From the NCBI GenBank assembly GCA_902771935.1, contig CACXYM010000012.1, forward strand, positions 1-62,527: a DNA stretch of 62,527 nt. The letters are read 5' to 3'. This DNA is from an uncultured Bacteroidales bacterium (GTDB lineage: Bacteria; Bacteroidota; Bacteroidia; Bacteroidales; Paludibacteraceae). Position 1 is the stretch's first letter, and the number at the start of each line of letters is the position of its first letter. Shown one piece after another: positions 25,424 to 34,221 of this stretch. A model generated the notes under the pieces. It searched no databases. It was not told the DNA's origin and saw only the letters and a list, made by a program, of their open reading frames with translations. Both the position numbers and the translations under genes were made by a program.

Positions 25424-27169
25424 GTGAAGCGAGTTGTTAACATATTGCTTTTATTAGTTGTTCTTGCTGGGATTGCTTTAGGACAAGATATGGTGTATTT
25501 GATTCATTCGAATTCACTCAATTTTGACGAACGGCGGTTACCGGATGCCCAGATTCTGCGTGGCGATGTTATTTTTAAGCATGATGAAGCGTTGATGTAC
25601 TGTGACTCGGCGTATTTCTTTGACAAAAAGAATTCGTTACACGCGTTTAGTAACGTGCGGTTTGTACAAGGAGACACGCTATTTGGCTATGGCGATGCCC
25701 TTTACTACGATGGTAACACTAAGATTGCGCGGATTAGAAATAACGTGAAGTTGGTGCACTATGAAACGGTTCTGACCACGGATAGTTTAAACTATGACCG
25801 TAAAAAAGATTTAGCATACTATTTCAAGGGCGGTAAGATTGTGGATAGCCTGAATACGCTGACATCGGTTTGGGGGCAATACCACCCGAAAGATAATCAA
25901 TCGGAGTTCAGATCCGATGTGGTTTTGGTGAATCCTAACTTCACCCTCACCTCCGATACGCTTAAGTATAACACGGATAGTCATATTGCAGATATTGTTG
26001 GTCCGACGACGATTGTCTATGAAGAAGAGACGACTATTTTATCTACGAACGGGCAATATAACACGGAAACGGAGCAATCGGAATTATATGACCGTTCAAA
26101 AGTTATTCACACGGACGGCAAGATGATGACTGGTGATACAATTTTCTATGACAAGAAAGTAGGTTTTGGCCGTGTGTGGGGCAATATGGAGATGCGCGAT
26201 TCGGTCCAAAAGGCTACATTATATGGCAACTACGGCGAAATGTATGAAGAGGACAGTCGCGGCTACGCGACCGATTCGGCATTGATGGTTGACTGGTCGG
26301 ATGAAGATAGTTACGGCTATATGCATGCCGATACGCTGTTTACAGAGGATGTACATTACACATGGCGCGACACGCTGCGACTGGATTCAGTTGGTATTGA
26401 TACTGTTTACAAGCGGATTCGTGCGCATCACGGTGTGCGGATTTACCGAACTGATATGCAAGCGGTATGCGATTCAATGGTATATAATGACTTAGATTCC
26501 GTAATGACGCTATATACAGAGCCAGTTTGCTGGAACGAGAACAACCAGATTTCAGCCGATTCGATAGAGATATTCATGAAGGACGGCAAGGTGGATTATG
26601 CAAAAGGAACCGGAGCCGCACTGACAGTAAAGCAAGAGACAGACCAATATTTTGACCAATTAAGTGGAAAAGTGATGTATGCTTATATCCGAGACGGAGA
26701 ATTACGGCAAGTGGATGTAAGCGGAAACGCGGAAACTATATTCTATCCAAAAGAGGATAATGGCGATTTCATCGGCATGAACACGACGGAATCGAGTAAT
26801 GTGCAGATATTCTTTGTGAATGAGGAAGTAGAGCATGTGCTTTTTACGACTTCTACAACTGGCACGATGTATCCGTTGGATCAAATCCCGAGTGGTGCAG
26901 ACCAATTGCATGCCTTCTTTTGGGCAACACAAGAACGTCCGCTAAAACCGGGAGATGTGTTTGACAATCCTCCTCGCACACCTCGTCCGTCCAGTGCGCC
27001 GAAGAGTGCCATTTCGTTTGACAAAGACAATCAAGATAATCCGTCGTCCAATGTAACACGCACGATGGGAAACAAGACGAAACATAAAATTCAAAATAAT
27101 GAAGAAAGTAGTGATGATAGCGCTGATACTAAGCGCAATAACAGTAAGCGTCGCGGCGCAAGAAAGTAA
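25424..27169 (+). CDS. OstA-like (LptA superfamily) protein
   Basis: 581 residues starting with GTG directly after the SurA stop. The signal peptide (VNILLLLVVLAGIALG) is followed by repeated beta-jellyroll OstA/LptA strands of the form 'GDVIFKHDEALMYCDSAYF', 'TDSLNYD', 'SDTLKYNTDSHIADI' and 'GDTIFYDKKVGFGRVWG'. This matches Bacteroidota OstA-like proteins believed to move lipopolysaccharide to the outer membrane. The C-terminal 60 residues are charged and disordered. The 3' end overlaps the following barrel gene by 71 bases in another frame, an unusually long overlap. Confidence 0.85.
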   Translation: MKRVVNILLLLVVLAGIALGQDMVYLIHSNSLNFDERRLPDAQILRGDVIFKHDEALMYCDSAYFFDKKNSLHAFSNVRFVQGDTLFGYGDALYYDGNTKIARIRNNVKLVHYETVLTTDSLNYDRKKDLAYYFKGGKIVDSLNTLTSVWGQYHPKDNQSEFRSDVVLVNPNFTLTSDTLKYNTDSHIADIVGPTTIVYEEETTILSTNGQYNTETEQSELYDRSKVIHTDGKMMTGDTIFYDKKVGFGRVWGNMEMRDSVQKATLYGNYGEMYEEDSRGYATDSALMVDWSDEDSYGYMHADTLFTEDVHYTWRDTLRLDSVGIDTVYKRIRAHHGVRIYRTDMQAVCDSMVYNDLDSVMTLYTEPVCWNENNQISADSIEIFMKDGKVDYAKGTGAALTVKQETDQYFDQLSGKVMYAYIRDGELRQVDVSGNAETIFYPKEDNGDFIGMNTTESSNVQIFFVNEEVEHVLFTTSTTGTMYPLDQIPSGADQLHAFFWATQERPLKPGDVFDNPPRTPRPSSAPKSAISFDKDNQDNPSSNVTRTMGNKTKHKIQNNEESSDDSADTKRNNSKRRGARK

Positions 27170-27854
27170 ATCCGCCATAGGTATTCAATTTGGCTTTGCA
27201 CAAACGGATTACAGACTGAACAGTTGGGATCCTGAGGTGGATGGTAAGGAATTGTTCACCACTCCTTTGAATGGTTTCAAGGTTGGTTTGGTGTGGGATG
27301 CGACGTTTGTGAAAGGCTTTGGCTCGATGGTAGGACTGAACTATACTTTTGGTAGGTACGATAGCGGTTGGAAATCTAAGAGCGAGTTCGCCATTTATCC
27401 TCAAGTGAAGGAAAAAGATTTATACAACCAGTTGGAGCTATTCGTTGATTGGCAGTACAAGTTCCAAATCGCAAGTGACACGTATATTATTCTATATACA
27501 GGTCCGACACTGCAATGCCAATTATCGTTGGTTGAACGGGAGTATGAACGCACACTTAATGGAGATCAGGAGCTGCCACAGATTAACCACTTTGACTACG
27601 ACGATGACGCTATGCACCAAGATTACAAGCGCGTTAATGTGACTTGGGGAGTAGGAGTCGGTTTTCAATACGACCGCTATTACCTGCGCGGTGGATATGA
27701 CTTCGGTTTGATTAATCCGTACAAGATGGGCAATTTCAACGAAGTAGAATCGTTGGTAAAAGCGTACGGCACCGATTATAGCCGTGCTTCGCGCGGAAGA
27801 ATCGACCAATGGAGTATTAAATTAGGTATATTCTTTTGGAGAACAGGCGAGTAA
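27099..27854 (+). CDS. Outer-membrane beta-barrel protein, paralogue of 12239-13012
   Basis: 251 residues with signal peptide MKKVVMIALILSAITVSVAA. It shows alternating strands, an aromatic C-terminus (IKLGIFFWRTGE) and the shared motif NVTWGVGVGFQYDRYYLRGG, followed by YDFGL, matching the barrel protein at 12239-13012. The start inside the OstA-like gene is supported by the signal peptide and the lack of a later ATG with one. Its stop overlaps the dnaG ATG (TAATG). Placement after foldases and the OstA-like gene fits a role in, or a client of, outer-membrane assembly. Confidence 0.78.
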   Translation: MKKVVMIALILSAITVSVAAQESKSAIGIQFGFAQTDYRLNSWDPEVDGKELFTTPLNGFKVGLVWDATFVKGFGSMVGLNYTFGRYDSGWKSKSEFAIYPQVKEKDLYNQLELFVDWQYKFQIASDTYIILYTGPTLQCQLSLVEREYERTLNGDQELPQINHFDYDDDAMHQDYKRVNVTWGVGVGFQYDRYYLRGGYDFGLINPYKMGNFNEVESLVKAYGTDYSRASRGRIDQWSIKLGIFFWRTGE

Positions 27855-29881
27855 TGATACCACGCGAAACAATAGATAAAGTTTTTGCCACTGCAAAGAT
27901 TGAAGAAGTAGTTGGCGATTACGTGAAGCTAAAGCGTCGCGGTGCTAATTATATCGGTCTATGCCCTTTCCATACTGAGAAGACAGGATCGTTTACTGTG
28001 TCGCCGAGCAAGAGTCTATTCAAGTGCTTTGGTTGCGGCAAGGCAGGCAATGCGATTGGTTTCGTGATGGAGATTGAGCAATGTGGTTTTGCTGAGGCCA
28101 TCAAGCAAGTGGCCAAGAAATACCATATTGAAGTGCAGGAAAAAGAATTAACAGCCGAGGAGCAACAGCGCCAAGATGACCGCGAATCGATGTTCGTAGT
28201 GAATGAGTTCGCAAATAAATGGTTCCAAGAGCAATTATGGAATACAGACGAAGGTAAAGCAATTGGGTTGAGTTATTTCCGTCAACGTGGTCTAAGAGAT
28301 GATATCATCAAGAAGTTTCAATTAGGTTATTCGCCGGAGAAAGGCAATCCTTTAGCCGCAGCGCTGAAGAGGAAGGGGTTTGTAGAGAAATATATTGTCA
28401 ACGATGTAGATAGCAAGTTGGGTACAGGTCTTTGTGGAAAGGCAGAAGACGGACGTATTTATGACCGCTTTCGCGACCGTGTGATGTTTCCTATTCACAC
28501 TGTTTCGGGGAAGCCGGTAGCCTTTGCGGGACGCATACTGAAGAAGAAAGACAATGTAGGCAAATACGTCAATTCTCCAGACTCGATTATTTACTCAAAG
28601 ACGAATGAGTTGTACGGTATTTATCTGGCCAAGAGTGCAATTGTTCGCGAGAACCTATGCTATATCGTTGAGGGACAGATGGATGTTATCTCGATGCATC
28701 AAGCCGGAATAGAGAATGTGGTTGCCAATGGTGGTACCGCGTTGACAAAGCCTCAGATTAAACTCATTCAGCGGTTTACTAATAATATCATCGAGTTGTA
28801 CGATGGTGATGCGGCTGGTATTCACGCAGCCCTACGCGGAATAGATATGTTCCTGGAAGCAGGATTTAACGTAAAGATTGTGCTGCTTCCGGAAGGTGAA
28901 GACCCGGATTCGTTTGCTAACAGCCACAACGCGGATGAGTTTATCCAATATATCAAGGATAATCAAGTGGATTTTATCCGTTTCAAGGCACAATTGCTGC
29001 AAAAAGAGGCAAGTAATGACCCACAAAAGCGGGCAAATCTGATAAAGGATATCGTGGAGTCCATTTCTCATATTCCTGATATTATAACGCGTCAGGTTTA
29101 TATTAAAGATTGTTCTGATTTACTGCATATTCAAGAGCAACTATTGACTCGCGAAGTGCGCTATAAGCGTCGTGAAAAAGGTGTGGAGGAAACGGAAGCA
29201 CGCAAGAAAGCAGAGGAGGACAACCGTGCCCAAGTGATGGCAGATGAAGCCAAAGGGGTGTTGGCAGAACCAAGTTCGTTACAACAAAGCAATAAGCCAA
29301 AAGTGCCATTGCAGTTAGACGAGAACTTCCGCAATTTATTGCAAATGATTGTCCGCTATGGCGAAAAGCCGCTTTATCAATTCGATGACGGCAGTTTCAT
29401 CAATGTAGGTAATTATATCATTGAAACGCTCAAAGGAGATAGTATTGAGGCGCCTAGCGCACTATATCAGAAAGTGATTGATGAGTTTATCGCACATCAA
29501 CAGGACGAAGGCTTTGAGGCGGAGCGATTCTATAAATTCCATCCGGATCCAGATGTGATGAAATTAGCAATTGATTTGATCGCGGACAAATATCAGTTAA
29601 GCACTATCTTTACCAAACAAAGTGTATCAGAGAATGTGACACGTGAAGTAAAAATCGCAACAGATGAGGATAAATTGCAAGAGTTAGTGCCACAATTATT
29701 GCTGGAGTTGAAATACACCATCATCACCCAACGCATAGAGCAGTTGACGGAAATGATTCATAAGGCAGAGGCAGATGATAATTTCGAGCTGCTTCGCCAG
29801 TTATTAAGTACTCAACCGGCCTTATTGGAGATTAAAAACGAAATTTGTAAACAATTAGGTAATCGCGTCATTACATTATAA
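27854..29881 (+). CDS. dnaG: DNA primase
   Basis: 675 residues from the ATG at 27854. The CHC2 zinc ribbon is CPFH-(16)-LFKCFGCGKAG near residues 37-64. The TOPRIM catalytic core contains VEGQMDVIS and YDGDAAG, plus PEGEDPDSF. A C-terminal DnaB-interaction region follows a charged linker near residues 430-470. The enzyme makes RNA primers at the replication fork. The start overlaps the stop of the barrel gene by 1 base, so DNA primase is translationally coupled to an envelope operon here. Confidence 0.96.
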   Translation: MIPRETIDKVFATAKIEEVVGDYVKLKRRGANYIGLCPFHTEKTGSFTVSPSKSLFKCFGCGKAGNAIGFVMEIEQCGFAEAIKQVAKKYHIEVQEKELTAEEQQRQDDRESMFVVNEFANKWFQEQLWNTDEGKAIGLSYFRQRGLRDDIIKKFQLGYSPEKGNPLAAALKRKGFVEKYIVNDVDSKLGTGLCGKAEDGRIYDRFRDRVMFPIHTVSGKPVAFAGRILKKKDNVGKYVNSPDSIIYSKTNELYGIYLAKSAIVRENLCYIVEGQMDVISMHQAGIENVVANGGTALTKPQIKLIQRFTNNIIELYDGDAAGIHAALRGIDMFLEAGFNVKIVLLPEGEDPDSFANSHNADEFIQYIKDNQVDFIRFKAQLLQKEASNDPQKRANLIKDIVESISHIPDIITRQVYIKDCSDLLHIQEQLLTREVRYKRREKGVEETEARKKAEEDNRAQVMADEAKGVLAEPSSLQQSNKPKVPLQLDENFRNLLQMIVRYGEKPLYQFDDGSFINVGNYIIETLKGDSIEAPSALYQKVIDEFIAHQQDEGFEAERFYKFHPDPDVMKLAIDLIADKYQLSTIFTKQSVSENVTREVKIATDEDKLQELVPQLLLELKYTIITQRIEQLTEMIHKAEADDNFELLRQLLSTQPALLEIKNEICKQLGNRVITL

Positions 29882-29882
29882 G

Positions 29883-30653
29883 ATGTTGTTCGATAGCATT
29901 ATATATGGTCCTATTCACTCGCGCCGTTTGGGTTTGTCTTTGGGCGTAAATCTTATGCCAACGAACCATAAGTTATGCAGTTTCGATTGTGTTTATTGCG
30001 AAATCGGATGGAATACGCCTATTAGTCATCCATTATTGCCCTCACGAGAGGATGTGGCGAAGGCATTAGAGAAAGCATTGCAAGAGTTAGAGCAACAACC
30101 AGACGTAATAACGTTCAGCGGTAACGGAGAGCCGACGTTGCATCCTGATTTTGAGGGCATCATTGCGGATACATTTGCACTACGCAATCGTTTTTGTCCG
30201 AAGGCCAAAGTGAGTGTACTGAGCAACTCGACGCAAGTGGTTCGAGAGGATGTTTTTCGCGCTCTAAAGCAGTGTGATAACCGCATTATGAAATTGGATA
30301 GCGGTTTAGATCGTACTATGCAGCTGATAGACCGCCCAGTTAATGAGCAATTGACTGTAAAGGCTATTATAGAACGGCTTCAACGATTTGAAGGGGATTT
30401 TACACTACAGACATGTTTCCTTCGAGGCATTGTGCCAGATGGAAATGGTGAGGCAAAAATTGATAATACGACAGAAGAAGAGTTGATTGCTTGGTATCAG
30501 GCCATCGATAGCATGCAGCCTAAACAAATAATGATTTATGTCATTGACCGCAAGACACCTTGTGAGAGGCTAGAGAAGATACCTCGCGCAAAGATGGATG
30601 AGATAGCCGCTCCATTGCGTCAAAAGGGTTACGATGTGATTGTAAGTGCATGA
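29883..30653 (+). CDS. Radical SAM protein (COG0731-like)
   Basis: 256 residues. The [4Fe-4S]-binding motif is CSFDCVYC (CxxxCxxC) at residues 32-39, followed by the GNGEPTLHPDF motif that binds SAM. It opens IIYGPIHSRRLGLSLGVNL, the usual start of this group of single-domain radical SAM proteins. The substrate is unknown; relatives are annotated only by fold. The gene lies 1 base after dnaG and overlaps the next gene by 4 bases (ATGA). Confidence 0.82.
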   Translation: MLFDSIIYGPIHSRRLGLSLGVNLMPTNHKLCSFDCVYCEIGWNTPISHPLLPSREDVAKALEKALQELEQQPDVITFSGNGEPTLHPDFEGIIADTFALRNRFCPKAKVSVLSNSTQVVREDVFRALKQCDNRIMKLDSGLDRTMQLIDRPVNEQLTVKAIIERLQRFEGDFTLQTCFLRGIVPDGNGEAKIDNTTEEELIAWYQAIDSMQPKQIMIYVIDRKTPCERLEKIPRAKMDEIAAPLRQKGYDVIVSA

Positions 30654-31594
30654 AAATACTGATTGCTCCTTTGAATTGGGGATTAGGTCACGCTACGCGT
30701 TGTATTCCACTTATACGTCAGTACCTGCAAGAGGGTGCTGATGTTGTTTTGGGTGGAACAGGAGAATCACTGCAGTTACTACGCAAACATTTCCCCGATT
30801 TGACAGTTGTAGAGTTAGCGCCCCTGCAATTGCGGTATAGCAAGGGAAGAAGTCAGGTGGGTGCGATGATATGCGCTGCTCCTCAAATCATACGCTTTGC
30901 GCGTAAGAACCGCAAGCGGGTAGACGAAATAGTTCATACGCTGAAAATTGACACTATTCTGTCGGATAACTGTTTCGGAGTATACAATCCGCATTGTGAG
31001 AATATCTACATGACCCATCAGTTGGAAATTTGTTTACCCAAAGGCTGGAAATGGTTAGAGTCTGTCGCAACAAGTGTACACGCACGACTATACGCTAACT
31101 ATCAGCATATATGGGTGCCGGATAATGAAGCGGGTGAGTTATTGTCAGGACGATTAGGGCATCCTCAAAAGAAAGACAAACGGATACGGTACATTGGTCC
31201 TATATCACGCTTTAGTAAAAGTGAACCGATAGCGACAGGTGATGCACAGTATGATGTGGTTGCTTTATTATCGGGTTTGGAACCCCAACGGAGCATCTTT
31301 GAAGAAGAGATTGTTAATCGATATGCGGTTAGCAACAAAAGGGTGCTTATTGTGCGCGGAAAAGTAAGAGAACCGAATGTGCGCGTTACGCATAAAAATA
31401 TTACGTTACTGCCCTCTTTGGATGACGAGGCACTAAAAAACGTGCTATACGGCGCGGAACTTATTATAGCTCGTAGCGGATATAGCACGATTATGGATTT
31501 GTGGGCATTGGGATTACTCTATAAGGCCGAGTTACACCCTACTCCCGGACAATCGGAACAAGAATATCTTGCCCAATTACATCAGCACTCTTAA
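30650..31594 (+). CDS. MurG/GT28-like glycosyltransferase
   Basis: 314 residues. The GT-B fold start is ILIAPLNWGLGHATRCIPLI, with the nucleotide-sugar side around ELIIARSGYSTIMDL and PTPGQSEQEYLAQ. The cell location and acceptor cannot be read from sequence. The protein stops soon after the EQEYLA motif, where relatives usually continue for several tens of residues, so the C-terminal helix may be missing. It overlaps the radical SAM stop by 4 bases and the convergent lemA gene by 4 bases. Confidence 0.75.
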   Translation: MKILIAPLNWGLGHATRCIPLIRQYLQEGADVVLGGTGESLQLLRKHFPDLTVVELAPLQLRYSKGRSQVGAMICAAPQIIRFARKNRKRVDEIVHTLKIDTILSDNCFGVYNPHCENIYMTHQLEICLPKGWKWLESVATSVHARLYANYQHIWVPDNEAGELLSGRLGHPQKKDKRIRYIGPISRFSKSEPIATGDAQYDVVALLSGLEPQRSIFEEEIVNRYAVSNKRVLIVRGKVREPNVRVTHKNITLLPSLDDEALKNVLYGAELIIARSGYSTIMDLWALGLLYKAELHPTPGQSEQEYLAQLHQHS

Positions 31595-32181
31595 AACTCT
31601 ACTTTCGGAGCTTTTTCAGCACCCTCTTCAGCCTTAAAGTATGGTTTATACTGGAAGCCGAACATCGAAGCTACTATATTAGCTGGGAAACGACGGATAA
31701 ATGTATTATACTCTTTAGCGGTGTCATTAAAAGTGTTACGCGCAAACGTAATGCGGTTTTCAGTTCCTTCCAGTTGGTCCATCAACTGCTTGAAATTCTC
31801 ATTTGCTTTGAGTTCAGGATAGTTCTCAGCCACAGCAAGGAGTCGTCCCAAAGCTTGTGAGAGTTCGCCTTGTGCATTCTGATAGGCAGCAAGTTGTTCC
31901 GGAGTAGCGTTTGCAGGATCAATTGTAATTTGCGTTGCTTTAGCGCGCGCTTCCATAACAGCTGTGTAGGTAGATTGCTCATGAGTAGCGTATCCCTTAA
32001 CAGTTGACACAAGGTTCGGGATGAGATCCATACGACGTTGGTACTGGTTCTCAACTTGTCCCCAAGCGTTCTCTACATTCTCCTCCATGGTCACCATAAT
32101 ATTATAGCGGCCAATGAGCCATGCAGCAATCATACCGATTACTGCTAAGACAATAATTGTGATTAGTACATTCTTTTTCAT
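31591..32181 (-). CDS. lemA: LemA family protein
   Basis: 196 residues. One N-terminal membrane anchor (VLITIIVLAVIGMIAAWLIG) precedes a four-helix domain with the family signatures ENAWGQVENQYQRRMDLIPN and ENRITFARNTFNDTAKEYN, then FGFQYKPYF near the end. The function of the family is not settled. It is often paired with a TPM-domain protein, as here: the TPM gene lies 40 bases upstream on the same strand. Confidence 0.93.
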   Translation of the reverse strand: MKKNVLITIIVLAVIGMIAAWLIGRYNIMVTMEENVENAWGQVENQYQRRMDLIPNLVSTVKGYATHEQSTYTAVMEARAKATQITIDPANATPEQLAAYQNAQGELSQALGRLLAVAENYPELKANENFKQLMDQLEGTENRITFARNTFNDTAKEYNTFIRRFPANIVASMFGFQYKPYFKAEEGAEKAPKVEF

Positions 32182-32221
32182 AATACGTAATATTTTTGTT
32201 GATTAATAAAAACATTCGTTA

Positions 32222-33475
32222 TTAGAAGTGTCTTCCTGCTCCACCACCTGAGGAATGGCCGCCTCCCCAAGAGCCACTTGATGAAGAAGACGAACTGTAT
32301 CCCCTACCGCTTGAACTACCGGAGGAGGATGAATACTCTTTCTTCGGGAGGATAATAGTTTTGCTCATTTTATATCCGCAGCATTGGCACGTGTAGGTAT
32401 TTAGTTTTTCACCTTGGTGGGAATAGGTAGCAGCGGTTATGATTTTGTTGTCTGTTAACTTAGCCGCCTTTGCTCCACAAGAAGGACAATAATCAAATTG
32501 ATTGTATTTCGGTCCTTTATGTTGTAAGAACTCTTGTTCACCACACTCAGGGCATATCCACAAACTATAGTCACAGGACTCGAGGTCTTTCTCAACTAAT
32601 TGGTTCTTGGTTAGATGGATATTTTCAACTTCCTGAGGAGCGCGCTGCATGGTATGTCCGCATTTTTTGCAGTTAGGAGGCGTCATTTTCACGTGCTTGC
32701 GCGCGTACCTATAATATAGATAGAAGAAAAGCAACGGTATCGGGAAAATGAACACGAGGCAACCCAGGCAAGTCTGAGTATTTTTTGACTGATCCTGAAT
32801 CTCTTTCTTGGACTGTCCCGGTTTACCATTAAGCTTTTTATACCCAAGATATGCGAAAACTACCATTAAGATAAAACCGAAAAGCAAGTAACTACCGAAC
32901 ACTCCCGCATCTTCAGGATTAGCAGGACGCTTTCCAGATATAAGCTCCATACGATTATCCGTCTCCATCAGTTTATCATAGATGGAAGTGGTAATGCGTA
33001 TAATACCACCATCGAAGTCATTCTCTTTAAGGTATGGGAGAGCGTCATCGAGTATATTACCGCAAGCAAGGTCTGTCATTATACCTTCGATACCACTACC
33101 TGTGATAATTTCCACTTCTCGGCTACTACGTGCCAAGAAAAGCAACAGGCCGGTATTTTTGTTCTTATCACCTATGCCCCAATAATTAAAAAGCTTAAGA
33201 GCAAAGTCTCTGCCGGTAGGATATTGGTACTCGTCATATGCATCAATGGCTACGACCGCCATCTCAACATCTGTATTCAACTGCATTTCCTTCAGTTTAC
33301 TATTAAGTAACGCATCCGTCTCCAACATTAAGACCGTGTCCGGATTAGAAACATAGAAGTCTTGTCCATTGACTTTTGGGGATGGTACTGTTTCGATGGT
33401 ATATGCCACTGCCTGACAGAAGACTGGCATACAGATAAGAGACAGCAAAAAAGCAAGTTTAGATAGTTTTTTCAT
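32222..33475 (-). CDS. TPM-domain membrane protein (YgcG-like) with zinc ribbons
   Basis: 417 residues. A signal peptide is followed by a TPM domain (about 30-165: NTDVEMAVVAID, WGIGDKNKNTGLLLFLA, GSGIEGIMTD), a membrane segment near 195-212 and a second near 235-255. A cytoplasmic-looking part holds four CxxC pairs (CKKCG, CPECG, CPSCG, CQCCG), which reads as two zinc ribbons. A Ser/Gly-rich tail ends GGGHSSGGGAGRHF. The Gly-rich tail is typical of YgcG proteins; the double zinc ribbon is an elaboration. First gene of the pair with lemA. Confidence 0.85.
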   Translation of the reverse strand: MKKLSKLAFLLSLICMPVFCQAVAYTIETVPSPKVNGQDFYVSNPDTVLMLETDALLNSKLKEMQLNTDVEMAVVAIDAYDEYQYPTGRDFALKLFNYWGIGDKNKNTGLLLFLARSSREVEIITGSGIEGIMTDLACGNILDDALPYLKENDFDGGIIRITTSIYDKLMETDNRMELISGKRPANPEDAGVFGSYLLFGFILMVVFAYLGYKKLNGKPGQSKKEIQDQSKNTQTCLGCLVFIFPIPLLFFYLYYRYARKHVKMTPPNCKKCGHTMQRAPQEVENIHLTKNQLVEKDLESCDYSLWICPECGEQEFLQHKGPKYNQFDYCPSCGAKAAKLTDNKIITAATYSHQGEKLNTYTCQCCGYKMSKTIILPKKEYSSSSGSSSGRGYSSSSSSSGSWGGGHSSGGGAGRHF

Positions 33476-33495
33476 ACTTCAAAGCGTTTACGCTG

Positions 33496-33527
33496 CAAAG
33501 GTACTATAAAATTTGCATATATGCAAA
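33496..33527 (-). promoter_or_regulatory. Promoter of the TPM-lemA operon
   Basis: Minus strand: TTTG (33527-33524), 20 bases, TACCTTTG (33503-33496). The ATG at 33475 follows 20 bases later. Confidence 0.8.
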
Positions 33528-33532
33528 AAAAA

Positions 33533-33565
33533 GTGCAACTTTATTGCGAAAGTTGCACCTTTTTA
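33533..33565 (-). terminator. Terminator of the 33601-39638 operon
   Basis: GTGCAACTTT/AAAGTTGCAC stem with a six-base loop. The minus strand continues with eight T residues and the plus strand with five, so it may work both ways. It directly abuts the promoter of the next minus-strand gene. Confidence 0.85.
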
Positions 33566-33600
33566 ATATTTCCGGCAATTACCGAAAGATATCCTCCAGA

Positions 33601-34173
33601 TTATTTACCCTCTGCGAAGTTGTTCATTTCCTCTTCGAATACTTTTTTGAATTTCTCCAACTCAAAGTCGGTGCGAAGTTTCTCGTCATCAGAGATACGC
33701 TTGTTGCTTTCTTGTGTGAGAGCCTCAAGGAACTCGTTGGTGGTGAGCTCGAGAGCTACGTATGCGTGATACATAACGCCGTCTTTGTCTTCCACTTTGG
33801 TCACTTTGTCGCAAACAGGAACAGAACCACGGAGAGTTTGGTTGGTAACGATACGAGCCATGTCCTGTACTTTACCGCGGAAATCAGCTTCATTGTCGAG
33901 ATCGTAAGAAGAAGCATAGGTTTCAGTCACACGTTTGATGACAGCTTCTACGCTGGTAGCCATTTCACGACGAGCAGCTGCGATAGCCTTGTCAGTAGCA
34001 TTCTGCATGTTAGGAGAAATAGCGTTACCATTTGCACGGAGAGTCTTTTTGTCTGTTTTGTACTCTTTGCAAGGAACATTTACTTCAACTTCACCTTTGG
34101 TAGGAGTTGCTTTCTTGTTGCCGCAGCTGACCATTACGAGAGCAGCAGCCATGATGAACAGTACTTTTTTCAT
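33601..34173 (-). CDS. LPP20-like lipoprotein
   Basis: 190 residues. The lipobox is VMVSC with Cys at residue 17. The segment ISPNMQNATDKAIAAARREM followed by a helix and 'YHAYVALELTTNEFLEAL' resembles the LPP20 lipoprotein fold, in which a helix carrying regular Ala residues packs on a small sheet. It has an acidic C-terminal helix. Last gene of a six-gene envelope operon. The function is unknown. The product of 34222-35142 carries a related domain. Confidence 0.68.
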   Translation of the reverse strand: MKKVLFIMAAALVMVSCGNKKATPTKGEVEVNVPCKEYKTDKKTLRANGNAISPNMQNATDKAIAAARREMATSVEAVIKRVTETYASSYDLDNEADFRGKVQDMARIVTNQTLRGSVPVCDKVTKVEDKDGVMYHAYVALELTTNEFLEALTQESNKRISDDEKLRTDFELEKFKKVFEEEMNNFAEGK

Positions 34174-34221
34174 AATAGGAAAAATTTTAAGTTAATAAAT
34201 GGGGTTAATTGTATAACTTTA

